The translations under genes were made by a program, and so were the position numbers. Shown one piece after another: positions 52,201-61,438 of a stretch of DNA of 64,000 bases. The DNA is from Candidatus Poribacteria bacterium. GTDB taxonomy: Bacteria; Poribacteria; WGA-4E; WGA-3G. The first letter of the stretch is position 1, and every line of letters starts with the position of its first letter. Location of the stretch: contig OY282386.1 in assembly GCA_958295945.1 (NCBI GenBank), positions 3,962,204 to 4,026,203 on the forward strand. The letters run 5' to 3'. The notes below the pieces were generated by a model. The model saw nothing but the letters and a program-made list of their open reading frames with translations, did no database searches and was not told the origin of the DNA.

Positions 52201-55107
52201 ATGAATAATCAGCTTTTAAACAGGAAATTGTTATTTTCCGTGATGGCTGTAATAATGTGTTTGGGATTCACAGCACTGAGTTACGGTGCAGCCACCGTAT
52301 CTGTTGATCCCGCTACTGTTGATTCCCCTGCTGTTGGTGAACAACTCAAAATAAAAATTAATATTGCTGGTGGTGCTGGTGTTGCAGGTTTCCAAGCAAC
52401 CGTCAATTATGACAATACTGCTCTAAGTTACGTTTCCGTAGCAAAAGGAGACTATCTTCCTGGTGATCCTGCTGCAGGAACATTTTTCCCAGTTATAAAA
52501 CCAGGTGATTCCCACGTCGTCGTTGGTGGAACTGCTGTTGGTGTAGGAACTGCGGATGGTGATGGAACGCTTGCGACGGTAACCTTTGAGGTGCTTGAGG
52601 TAAAAGCGTCTTCTATCACACTGTCAGGCGTAATTGTTTCTGATGCCGGTGGAAAGCCTTTGGAAGTCACACCTGCCAATGGTTCGGTTACTGTTCCAAC
52701 AACAGATACGGATACCGATACGGACACAGATACGGATACCGATACGGACACGGATACGGACACGGATACCGATACGGACACGGATACGGACACGGATACG
52801 GATACCGATACGGACACGGATACGGACACGGATACCGATACGGACACAGACACCGATACGGACACAGACACCGATACGGATACTGATACCGACACGGATA
52901 CTGATACTGATACTGATACGGATACTGATACCGACACCGATACTGATACCGATACTGATACTGATACCGACACTGATACCGATACGGATACGGATACGGA
53001 TACGGATACGGATACCGATACGGATACGGACACGGATACCGATACGGACACAGACACCGATACGGACACAGACACCGATACGGATACTGATACCGACACG
53101 GATACCGATACCGATACTGATACTGATACGGATACGGATACCGATACCGATACCGATACCGACACCGATACCGATACGGACACCGACACCGATACGGACA
53201 CCGATACTGATACTGATACTGATACTGATACTGATACTGATACTGATACTGATACCGATACCGATACCGATACCGACACGGATGCTGATACCGACACGGA
53301 TACTGATACCGATACGGACACCGATACTGATACGGACACCGATACGGATACGGATACGGATACCGATACTGATACGGACACCGATACGGATACGGATACC
53401 GATACGGATACGGATACGGACACCGATACGGACACCGATACCGATACGGACACCGATACCGATACGGACACCGATACCGATACGGACACAGATACCGATA
53501 CGGACACAGATACCGTTGTCCCCGAGCCCCAAGTGTTTGCTATTACCCTCACGAACCTAACAGAAGGTGAACCGGGAATGGGTGGACAAATTTTCTCACC
53601 CCCAATCTTTGCAGCACACCTTGCAGGCGCAAAAATCTATGAAGTTGGTCAACCCGCAAGTGAAGCACTTGTCAAACTTGCTGAAGGTGGAGATGTCTCA
53701 GGACTCGCCGCCATTGCAGCAGCTGCAGGTGCAAATAGCGTTGCCGAAGATAGTTACGTCTTCCCGGGTGCTTCTGTTACTGTCATGGTCTCAGCAGATG
53801 CAATGAACTCTGCACTCTCACTTGCAACAATGTTGGTCTCAACAAATGATGCGTTCATTGGTGTCACTGATTTACCACTTTATGATGAAATGGGAATGCC
53901 AATTACCACATCATTGTCCCTAAGATCTTACGATGCAGGGAGTGAACAGAATACGGAACGTGGCACAGATATTCCTGGTCCAGTCGGACTACCGACTGAT
54001 CAAGACCCGATGAATTCCAATGCGCGTGTTCCCACAGAAGGTGGCGTAATTACACCACATCCGGGTATTATGGGAGTTGGTGATGTCGGACCATCATTTG
54101 AATGGGAAGAACCCACGGCGATGCTGACGATTATGCCTTATGTGCCAGAACCCACACCTGAACCACCACCTGTATTGCCTACTTATGATGTCAAACTCGC
54201 AGCGGGACTAAACATGATCTCTGTTCCGTTGATGCCGACAGAACCCTACACAGCAAAATCTCTTGCAGAAATGTTAGGTTCAACGGTTGTCATCAGGTTA
54301 GATGCCTATTCACAAAGTTTTGATGGTTATGTCGTTGTTGAAGATGATGACGGCTTCGCAATTGAAGGTGGAAAAGGTTATATCGTCAATGTACCGGAAG
54401 GGAAAACGGTAACATTCAGTGGGAATGCATGGTCTAACGAACACCCAGAAATGACGATGGATGAAGCTGCTGCTGCTGCACCCAAGGTCCCCACTTCTTC
54501 CAGTGCTTGGGCATTTATCGTTACAAGCAACTTGCAGGAAAAAGTAAGTGGTGCAACTTACACGATGGTTGCGAAAAACCTCCGCACTGGCGTAGTTTCC
54601 ACCAAAACAGTTACCAGTGACGATGGGTACGTCTCGGCTGTTTGGGCAGATCTGAGCGAGAAGAGCGTCGTGCAAGCTGGCGATAAAATTGAGATCTCCG
54701 TTCTTGACGAAGATGGCACTGTTGTGTCCGGTCCGTTTGAACGCACAGTCCAAAGCACAGATATTCACAACGCATATATGGATGTGGAAATGCGTGTTGG
54801 CGATGTACGTCCAAAAGATAGTATTCTTGGACAGAACTTCCCCAATCCGTTCAATCCTGAAACTTGGATTCCATATCAGTTGAGCAGTGATTCCAATGTT
54901 ATGATTACGATCTATGATGTTTCCGGTCATACAGTTCGTGAATTAAACTTGGGTCATAAGTCAACCGGTTCGTATATGACGAATTCATCAGCTGCCTATT
55001 GGGATGGTAAGAATGAAACGGGTGAACATGTTTCGAGCGGTATCTATTTCTATTCGCTCCAAACAGCGACTTTCTCCGCGACCCGTCGCATGGTCATACT
55101 CAAGTAG
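52201..55107 (+). CDS. Secreted cohesin protein with long Thr-Asp repeat and FlgD-like C-terminal domain
   Basis: 968 residues. Signal peptide (1-30, ending ALSYGA). Residues ~31-165 are a cohesin-type beta-sandwich (VSVDPATVDSPAVGEQLKI, GFQATVNYDNTALSYVSV, GTLATVTFEVLEVKA). Residues 168-438 are an almost pure Thr-Asp repeat with one Ala. A middle domain (ITLTNLTEGEPGMGGQIFSP; MLVSTNDAFIGVTDLP) follows, then another beta domain (AAGLNMISVPLMP). The C-terminus has the sorting-type FPNPFNPETWIPYQL and a FlgD-like fold ending MVILK. Cohesins bind dockerins; the next gene encodes a dockerin. AAGGAG precedes the ATG and a terminator follows. Confidence 0.88.
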   Translation: MNNQLLNRKLLFSVMAVIMCLGFTALSYGAATVSVDPATVDSPAVGEQLKIKINIAGGAGVAGFQATVNYDNTALSYVSVAKGDYLPGDPAAGTFFPVIKPGDSHVVVGGTAVGVGTADGDGTLATVTFEVLEVKASSITLSGVIVSDAGGKPLEVTPANGSVTVPTTDTDTDTDTDTDTDTDTDTDTDTDTDTDTDTDTDTDTDTDTDTDTDTDTDTDTDTDTDTDTDTDTDTDTDTDTDTDTDTDTDTDTDTDTDTDTDTDTDTDTDTDTDTDTDTDTDTDTDTDTDTDTDTDTDTDTDTDTDTDTDTDTDTDTDTDTDTDTDTDTDTDTDTDTDTDTDTDTDTDTDTDTDTDTDTDTDADTDTDTDTDTDTDTDTDTDTDTDTDTDTDTDTDTDTDTDTDTDTDTDTDTDTDTDTDTDTDTDTDTDTDTDTDTDTVVPEPQVFAITLTNLTEGEPGMGGQIFSPPIFAAHLAGAKIYEVGQPASEALVKLAEGGDVSGLAAIAAAAGANSVAEDSYVFPGASVTVMVSADAMNSALSLATMLVSTNDAFIGVTDLPLYDEMGMPITTSLSLRSYDAGSEQNTERGTDIPGPVGLPTDQDPMNSNARVPTEGGVITPHPGIMGVGDVGPSFEWEEPTAMLTIMPYVPEPTPEPPPVLPTYDVKLAAGLNMISVPLMPTEPYTAKSLAEMLGSTVVIRLDAYSQSFDGYVVVEDDDGFAIEGGKGYIVNVPEGKTVTFSGNAWSNEHPEMTMDEAAAAAPKVPTSSSAWAFIVTSNLQEKVSGATYTMVAKNLRTGVVSTKTVTSDDGYVSAVWADLSEKSVVQAGDKIEISVLDEDGTVVSGPFERTVQSTDIHNAYMDVEMRVGDVRPKDSILGQNFPNPFNPETWIPYQLSSDSNVMITIYDVSGHTVRELNLGHKSTGSYMTNSSAAYWDGKNETGEHVSSGIYFYSLQTATFSATRRMVILK
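52702..53514 (+). repeat. Hexanucleotide GAYACN tract encoding (Thr-Asp)n
   Basis: About 813 bp, ~135 units. Asp codons vary GAT/GAC and Thr codons vary ACA/ACC/ACG/ACT, but only one amino-acid change occurs (Thr to Ala, near 53284). Larger blocks are duplicated: about 60 bp starting near 52850 recurs near 53040. Confidence 0.95.
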
Positions 55108-55131
55108 GTTTCATAACTAAAACTGAATAAC

Positions 55132-55203
55132 AAAAAACGCCCCGACTGCCGGTTTTCCGACCGCGAATCAACTTGATTAGCGTCGGCGGCGGGGTGTTTT
55201 TTT
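55132..55203 (+). terminator. Intrinsic terminator after the cohesin gene
   Basis: ACGCCCCGAC ... GTCGGCGGCGGGGTG hairpin with AAAAAA before and TTTTTTT after (55197-55203); could work in both directions. Confidence 0.85.
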
Positions 55204-55226
55204 GTGTTATTATGAGGAGGAGACTT

Positions 55227-58200
55227 TTGAATAAACGAATCAAAACCTTTTTTCTTTGTGGCATGCTTGTTCTATTGTGTGTCGTCAGTAGCAGTAGTGT
55301 ATTTGCCTATTCTTTTAATCCACCAAATGAAAAGACAGGTGCGCCGGGTGAAGGCAACTGTACGCAATGTCATACAGGTAATGCGCTGAATGCCGCAGGT
55401 GGATCATTGATGTTGACAGTGCCTGGTGTCTATACTCCCGGCATGGAATATGATATTGTTGTTAAATTATCACGTGTGGCGCAGGAGCGGTGGGGTTTTC
55501 AGATGACGGCACTTAATAGTAATAATGCACGTGCCGGCACTTTCGCCACTTCAGATAATAATACGCAATTAGATGAAGAAAACAGTAAGCAATACATAGA
55601 ACAAACAAGAGATGGAACATCTGCAGGAACAAGAGATTCAAATAGTTGGACTTTTAAATGGACAGCACCTTCTTCTGATGTGGGACGTATTACATTTTAT
55701 GCTGCTGGGAATGCTGCAGATGGGACTTTCTTCACAAACGGTGATTATATTTACACCCAAAAAGCAACATCTGACATTACCTCTGTTTATGGCGTTTCGT
55801 TAGCAGGTGTTGGTTCATTGAGTAAAACGGTAAATACGGGGGTAGAGACAAAATATACACTCCGTGTTACAAACAATGGCAATACAAGAGATACGTTAAC
55901 TTTGTCTACTTCAGGGGTTTCTTCAGCAAGATTAAGTCGGTCATCTGTTGCACTTGATGCGGACACTTCTGCAAACGTAACTTTGACGATTCCCGGTTCC
56001 GCATTAACGAGGGCAGGAGAATATAAGGCTACGGTCAGTGCCTCGTCACAAGGTGATAGTTCAAAATCTGCTGAAGTTATAACTACTACAACTATTCTTC
56101 CTGAATACAGTGTTAGTTTAGCAGGCGAAGGTAGCTTAACAAGACAGACAACAGATGCAAGTGACGGTGTGAGTTATACGGTCAAAGTCACCAACGATGG
56201 CAATACAACTGATACCATACGTTTGACAGATTCAGGGGATGTTTCAGCAACAATAAGTCCAACTTCAGTCCTACTTACAGCGGGGGCATCCAGAAATGTC
56301 ACATTGACAGTTTCAGATAGTAAACTTGCAAGAGCCGGTAAATACGATGTCAAGGTTACTGCGACATCACGAGGGGATAGCACCAAAACCGCTGATATTA
56401 CGACTACGACGACGATCTTACCTGTTTACGGTGTTACATTAGAAGGTATTAGTGATTTAACGGATGAGACATCTGGGGATAGTGTGGTTTATCGTATTAG
56501 AGTGAAAAACATAGGTAACACGGATGATACCATTACATTATCTGAATCGGGAGATGTTGATGCGACGTTAAGTTCAACTTCAAGGTTCATTGCCTACGGA
56601 TCCTCTTCAACAGTGGTATTGACAATCCCCCGTTCTTCTCTAACTAAAGCAGGTGTTTATTCAGTGAAAGTCATAGCGACATCACGAGGGGATAGGACCA
56701 AAACCGGTGAAATTACGACGACCACAACAGTTCTCCCTGTCTACAATATTGTATTAGAAGGTGTGGGTGAGTTGACAACTGAAACTGCAGATGCGAGTGA
56801 TGGTGTGGGTTATACGATCAAAGTCACAAACAACGGAAATACGGATGATACGATTGATTTGACAATATCCGGCACTGCAGCCACATTAAGTCAAGAGTCT
56901 GTTTCGCTTGCATCAGGTGTTTCAGCAGATGTGATGTTGACGATTTCGGGTGATCTGCTTGCTTTAGCAGATACTTATGAAGTCAAGGTTACTGCCACAT
57001 CGCAAGGTGATGACACCCAAACCGTTGAAATCACAACCACTGCAACTATCCTTCCTGTATACGACATATCATTAGAAGGTGTCGGTGAGTTGACTTTTGA
57101 AACTTCGGATGCAAGTGAAGGTGTGAATTATACACTCAAAATTACAAACAACGGAAATACGGACGATGTGATTGATTTAGCAACGGAAGGCACTGATGCA
57201 ACATTGAGTCAAATGTTAGTCCCGCTTGCATCAGGTGCTTCAGCAGAAGTCCTGTTGACGATTTCGGGTGATCTGCTTGCTTTAGCAGATACTTATGAAG
57301 TCAAGGTTACTGCCACATCGCAAGGTGATGACACGAAAACGGGAACAGTGACTACGACAACGACTGTTCTCCCCGTATACGGCGTGACTTTAACAAGTGA
57401 TACACTCACTGGCGCAACGAAGGAAGCGAATATAGGTGTAACTTATACACTCACATTGACAAACACCGGTAATACTGACGATACGATAGTTCTCGGTTCC
57501 TCTGCTGAAGTAGGAATCGGTGGTGCTGTTCTGGGGGCTTTCAATTTGCCAGACTCTGAAGAACCTGACACGGCACAGTTGGAAATAATGCTTGCTGCAG
57601 GGGAATCCGCAGAGATAGCGTTTATTGCTTCTGGTGATCTTCTGACACAACCCGATGAATATGAAATTGTGGTTACTGCAACTTCACAAGGTGATACTAC
57701 GAAGACCGCTGTCCTCACTACGACAACTACGATTACTGCAATTCCACCGGAATACGGTGTCCAGTTGGTAGGTAAAGATGGACTCACAGGTGCAACATGG
57801 GATTTCCTCACCGGTGTCACTTATGCACTTACCGTTACAAACACCGGCAACACAGAAGATACAATTGTTCTCAGTTCTTCAGCAGAAGTCGGGATTGAAG
57901 GCAGCGTTCTCGGTTCGTTCAGTTTGCCAGACTCTGAAGAAGCTGCTACAAGTCAGTTGCAAATTACGCTTGATGTGGACGAATCAGTTGAAGTGAACTT
58001 TACAGCAGCAGGTGATTTCTTCACGAAAATTAGGGAATATGTAATCGTAGTTACAGCAACTTCACAAGGAGATACTACGAAAACTGCTGAAGTTACGACC
58101 ACAACTACGATTGGACCTGTGCCGTGGGATCTGAATGCTGATGGCACCGTGAATATCTTGGATCTGGTTGCGGTTGCTAACCAATTCGGTGAAACAGGTG

Positions 58201-58316
58201 ATGGACTTTCTGGTGATGTGAATATGGATGGCACGGTGAATATCTTGGATCTGGTTGCGGTTGCTAACCGATTCGGAAAATCACATGCTGAGATTGTCCA
58301 AGCAGCTAACCAGTAG
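55227..58316 (+). CDS. Secreted CxxCH protein with seven repeats and C-terminal dockerin
   Basis: 1029 residues. Start at TTG 55227, with AGGAGGAG six bases upstream, opens the signal peptide MNKRIKTFFLCGMLVLLCVV (cleaved near VFA). Then GNCTQCHTG (Cys45, Cys48, His49; possible c-haem) in a Reeler/anchor-V-like domain up to ~190 (WGFQMTALN, ITFYAAGNAADG). Seven repeats of ~85-110 residues follow, each with NNGNTxDTI, an ADT.VTLTIS core and a TTTTILPVYG-type end; they look like NEW3/CARDB domains. The C-terminus is a complete type I dockerin with two calcium loops (DLNADGTVNILDLVAVANQF and DVNMDGTVNILDLVAVANRF). Alternative ATG at 55212. Confidence 0.87.
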   Translation: MNKRIKTFFLCGMLVLLCVVSSSSVFAYSFNPPNEKTGAPGEGNCTQCHTGNALNAAGGSLMLTVPGVYTPGMEYDIVVKLSRVAQERWGFQMTALNSNNARAGTFATSDNNTQLDEENSKQYIEQTRDGTSAGTRDSNSWTFKWTAPSSDVGRITFYAAGNAADGTFFTNGDYIYTQKATSDITSVYGVSLAGVGSLSKTVNTGVETKYTLRVTNNGNTRDTLTLSTSGVSSARLSRSSVALDADTSANVTLTIPGSALTRAGEYKATVSASSQGDSSKSAEVITTTTILPEYSVSLAGEGSLTRQTTDASDGVSYTVKVTNDGNTTDTIRLTDSGDVSATISPTSVLLTAGASRNVTLTVSDSKLARAGKYDVKVTATSRGDSTKTADITTTTTILPVYGVTLEGISDLTDETSGDSVVYRIRVKNIGNTDDTITLSESGDVDATLSSTSRFIAYGSSSTVVLTIPRSSLTKAGVYSVKVIATSRGDRTKTGEITTTTTVLPVYNIVLEGVGELTTETADASDGVGYTIKVTNNGNTDDTIDLTISGTAATLSQESVSLASGVSADVMLTISGDLLALADTYEVKVTATSQGDDTQTVEITTTATILPVYDISLEGVGELTFETSDASEGVNYTLKITNNGNTDDVIDLATEGTDATLSQMLVPLASGASAEVLLTISGDLLALADTYEVKVTATSQGDDTKTGTVTTTTTVLPVYGVTLTSDTLTGATKEANIGVTYTLTLTNTGNTDDTIVLGSSAEVGIGGAVLGAFNLPDSEEPDTAQLEIMLAAGESAEIAFIASGDLLTQPDEYEIVVTATSQGDTTKTAVLTTTTTITAIPPEYGVQLVGKDGLTGATWDFLTGVTYALTVTNTGNTEDTIVLSSSAEVGIEGSVLGSFSLPDSEEAATSQLQITLDVDESVEVNFTAAGDFFTKIREYVIVVTATSQGDTTKTAEVTTTTTIGPVPWDLNADGTVNILDLVAVANQFGETGDGLSGDVNMDGTVNILDLVAVANRFGKSHAEIVQAANQ

Positions 58317-58381
58317 TTGTAATTTAGTAATTATCCGATGGGCTCGCATTTTTTGCGTGCCCATACCTTATGGAGATGAAT

Positions 58382-59449
58382 ATGGCATCAAAATATCGGG
58401 TCGGTATTATCGGATGTGGTGGAATTGCCAACGCACATGCACGAGGATATGAAGGTGTTGAGCAAACTGAAATTGTCGCACTCGCAGACCCTGTTCAAGC
58501 AGCACTTGATAGATTTTCAGACACCTACGGTGTCTCCGCAGACCACTGTTATTTAGACCCACGAGATATGCTGGATAACGAAAATCTTGATATTGTCAGT
58601 GTTGCTACGTGGCATAAACTTCACGCACCGATGACAATCGCAGCGTGCGCACGAGCACCAAAGGCTGTCCTCTGTGAAAAACCGATGGGTGTTAATCTGG
58701 GTGAGTGCGATGAAATGTTAATCGCAGCAAACCGAAACAGTGTCAAACTTGTTATAGGACACCAACGTCGTTTTAATTCCGCATGGACAGATGCGCGCAA
58801 TCTCATCGCTGAAGGAGCTATCGGTGAACCCCGACAGATCGTCTGCCACGGCGGACAAGGATTGTTAAATGATTGCTCGCACCTCTTAGATATGATGCGA
58901 TATGTGCTCGGTGATCCTGCCCCTCAATGGGTCATCGGCAACGTTGAACGCAAAACGGAACGATATGAACGGGATATTCAGATTGAAGATCGAAGTGCAG
59001 GCATAGTCGGATTTGCGAACGGATGTATCGGTATGCTAACACAGGAAATCGGTAGACCAAACTATCAAGGTGGGATTGTCTACGGAACAGATGGAATAGC
59101 AGATGTAACAGAGGGACGCGTCCGACTACTCAACAATAAGGCTACGGATTGGGAAGAACGTCCTTCCGATGGACGAAACCAGCATATTGCGCAAGCACAA
59201 GAATTAGTTGAATGGATTGAAGATGGACATGAGCACCGTGGTGAAGCAAAACATGGACGTGCTGCTGTTGAGATTATCATGGCGATATACGAATCAGCAC
59301 GTATGCACGAAGTGGTACAACTGCCGTTACGCACCCAGGCAAACCCGCTTGATTTAATGATTGAAAGCGGTGATTTACCCATTGAACGTCCGGGAAGATA
59401 TGACATTCGTGCGTTTTTACTACGCGGTGAATCCATGAAACCTGAATAA
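58382..59449 (+). CDS. Gfo/Idh/MocA family oxidoreductase
   Basis: 355 residues. NAD(P)-dependent sugar or polyol dehydrogenase. Rossmann motif RVGIIGCGGIANAHARGYE, then ALADPVQAAL, CEKPMGVNLGECDEML (the family EKP), GHQRRFNSAWTDAR, and GLLNDCSHLLDMMRYVLGDP in the C-terminal domain. The ATG at 58382 is chosen because GGAG lies 6 bases upstream; the ATG at 58370 is alternative. An ATGGGCTCGCA/TGCGTGCCCAT hairpin without U-run lies before it (58338-58363). Confidence 0.9.
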   Translation: MASKYRVGIIGCGGIANAHARGYEGVEQTEIVALADPVQAALDRFSDTYGVSADHCYLDPRDMLDNENLDIVSVATWHKLHAPMTIAACARAPKAVLCEKPMGVNLGECDEMLIAANRNSVKLVIGHQRRFNSAWTDARNLIAEGAIGEPRQIVCHGGQGLLNDCSHLLDMMRYVLGDPAPQWVIGNVERKTERYERDIQIEDRSAGIVGFANGCIGMLTQEIGRPNYQGGIVYGTDGIADVTEGRVRLLNNKATDWEERPSDGRNQHIAQAQELVEWIEDGHEHRGEAKHGRAAVEIIMAIYESARMHEVVQLPLRTQANPLDLMIESGDLPIERPGRYDIRAFLLRGESMKPE

Positions 59450-59478
59450 TTTCCGCCTACAAATTCAATTTTTATATT

Positions 59479-60720
59479 ATGCAGATTACGCAAGGCGTTA
59501 GTGTCGGATTAGCAGCACTCAGTCGTAACAAATTACGTTCTGTCCTTACAACGTTGGGAATAATCATCGGTATTGCAGCAGTCGTTGCAGTCGTTTCTGT
59601 GGGTGGTGGCGCAGAACACCTTGTCCTCATAGAAATGGAACGTATAGGTGGTGCGGGGATGATCGTCTGCTTCCGAAAAGACCATATTCGCAGAGATGAT
59701 GGTTCGTATGTAGAGAATAAACATCCAGAATATATTGAATACGATGACCTTGCTTTCATACTTGAAACGTGTCCATCCATAAAAACTGCAACTGCACAAT
59801 CTGGGATGCATCTCCGTGTATCACACAGATACAACAATCGATCCCTACAGGTTCACGGTGTTACGCCTTCCTTTCAAGAAGTTAATAACTGGTACGCAGA
59901 AAGGGGTCGGTTTTTTAGTGAAAACGACATGGAACTGCGAGACACTATCTGTGTGATTGGATCTGAAGTCCAGAAAGAATTATTTGATATGTCCGATCCG
60001 ATCGGACAAGAATTAAGAGTTGGCTCAGGACGATTCACCGTTGTTGGGGTTATGGAGGAAAAAGGCAATAATATGGCAACTGAGGGGTGGGATAATCGTG
60101 TGATTATACCCCTCACTACGATGAAAACACGTTTTGTTGGAGATAGAAAAGGATGGCTTATACTATTTACACAAGCAGTCAATTTTGAAAAAGTGGAACA
60201 AGCAGTGGCTGAACTCAAAGTTGCCATGAGACAACAACACGGTGATGAAAAATACTTTGATTTTTTCTCAGCAAAGCAAGTAATAGAACAGGTAGGAAAT
60301 GTTAGTCGTATAATACAAGTTCTACTCGGTGCTGTTGCGAGCATCGCCCTTTTTGTTGGAGGGATCGGCATCATGAATATTATGTTGGTGTCGGTTACGG
60401 AAAGAACACGTGAAATCGGTTTACGCAAAGCCATCGGTGCAAGACGCACAGACATTCTCATTCAATTCTTGATTGAAGCGATCGTCCTAAGCATTTGTGG
60501 AGGATTGATCGGCATCTTTATCGGGAGTGGACTTGCGACAGGTTCAGGGTGGGTCATCTCAAAATTTATAATTAAAGATGCGGCATGGCCCGCAGTTGTG
60601 TCTATTCAAGCAGCGTTGGTTGCGTTTGGTGTTTCAGCTTTCATCGGAGTGTTTTTTGGTATCTATCCAGCAAACAAAGCCGCAAGTCTCATGCCAACTG
60701 AAGCATTGCGTCATGATTAG
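59479..60720 (+). CDS. MacB/FtsX-type ABC transporter permease (413 residues)
   Basis: LRSVLTTLGIIIGIAAVVAVVSVGGG near the N-terminus, a MacB_PCD domain slightly shorter than in the 37-43 kb array, coupling helix VTERTREIGLRKAIGA, three more TMs (VASIALFVGGIGIMNIMLVS) and end YPANKAASLMPTEALRHD. A fifth permease of the family in the window, again without an ATPase next to it. 29 bases after the Gfo/Idh gene. Confidence 0.9.
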   Translation: MQITQGVSVGLAALSRNKLRSVLTTLGIIIGIAAVVAVVSVGGGAEHLVLIEMERIGGAGMIVCFRKDHIRRDDGSYVENKHPEYIEYDDLAFILETCPSIKTATAQSGMHLRVSHRYNNRSLQVHGVTPSFQEVNNWYAERGRFFSENDMELRDTICVIGSEVQKELFDMSDPIGQELRVGSGRFTVVGVMEEKGNNMATEGWDNRVIIPLTTMKTRFVGDRKGWLILFTQAVNFEKVEQAVAELKVAMRQQHGDEKYFDFFSAKQVIEQVGNVSRIIQVLLGAVASIALFVGGIGIMNIMLVSVTERTREIGLRKAIGARRTDILIQFLIEAIVLSICGGLIGIFIGSGLATGSGWVISKFIIKDAAWPAVVSIQAALVAFGVSAFIGVFFGIYPANKAASLMPTEALRHD

Positions 60721-60803
60721 GAACTGATTTTGTGTGTGGTAATATCTTGTTGGAAAAGAACATATTGGAACACAATTACACAACATTCATGGGGACGTAT
60801 CAG

Positions 60804-61406
60804 ATGGCATTTACAGATTTCAATTCAATTGCTCAGGTACAGGAATCCTTCAATATAAAATATACAGAAAACGAATATATGCAATATGTGAATATTGAAC
60901 CTTCCCAAGCTTTTTTGGAAGACTTTAAATTCAGTCAACGACACATCAATGTATTTTCATCAGAAGCATCTCGTTGCGAAAACGTGATCTATCCAGTTCT
61001 TAGGGACGTATATAAAAACTATGTCGATTGGTTTGCTTTGTGGAGTCATGAATTGATTTCTTACGATGACGAACTCAGCGGCACCCCTGATTACCTAATA
61101 TCAACAAAATCTGCTTTAGGTAAAACGGTACCTGGGACTCCGATTATTATTGTGGCAGAAGCAAAACGAAATGACTTTGTCAAAGGATGGGGGCAGTGTT
61201 TAGCAGAAATGGTAGCCGTTCAAAAGATTAATGACAATGATGCAATAACAGTATACGGCATTGTAACGGATGGTGAGTTTTGGCAATTCGGTAAATTGGT
61301 TGGAAACCAGTTTACCCGAAACGAGTCCGCTCTCACAATAAGTGAACTTAACAAAGTATTTGGTGCAATAGGGTATTTGATGGATGTCAGTTTACCGGAA
61401 GTATGA
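60804..61406 (+). CDS. Hypothetical protein with PD-(D/E)XK nuclease-like core
   Basis: 200 residues. The core GTPDYLISTKSALG, PIIIVAEAKRNDFVKGWGQC (Asp ... Glu-Ala-Lys) resembles the PD-(D/E)XK fold of restriction enzyme subunits such as the HsdR N-domain; VYGIVTDGEFWQFGKL follows as in type I-like proteins. Start at the ATG 60804, with GGGGA upstream; the longer GTG frame (60732) is less likely. Beside a methyltransferase-nuclease fusion on the opposite strand. Function inferred only by fold. Confidence 0.68.
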   Translation: MAFTDFNSIAQVQESFNIKYTENEYMQYVNIEPSQAFLEDFKFSQRHINVFSSEASRCENVIYPVLRDVYKNYVDWFALWSHELISYDDELSGTPDYLISTKSALGKTVPGTPIIIVAEAKRNDFVKGWGQCLAEMVAVQKINDNDAITVYGIVTDGEFWQFGKLVGNQFTRNESALTISELNKVFGAIGYLMDVSLPEV

Positions 61407-61438
61407 TGGGTACGGTGAATCTTCTACACACATTCCAT

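Noticed and set aside
52702-53514. CRISPR array
   Set aside because: Continuous 6-bp repeat without spacers inside a coding region.
52452-53560. Long ORFs on both strands overlapping the Thr-Asp tract (Ser-Val, Gly/Arg-Ile and Pro-Ile/Arg repeats)
   Set aside because: They exist only because a hexanucleotide repeat is open in several frames; the plus frame has the signal peptide, flanking domains and ribosome-binding site.
58338-58363. Terminator after the dockerin gene
   Set aside because: The hairpin is clear but has its T-run in the loop and no U-run after it; left as a note only.
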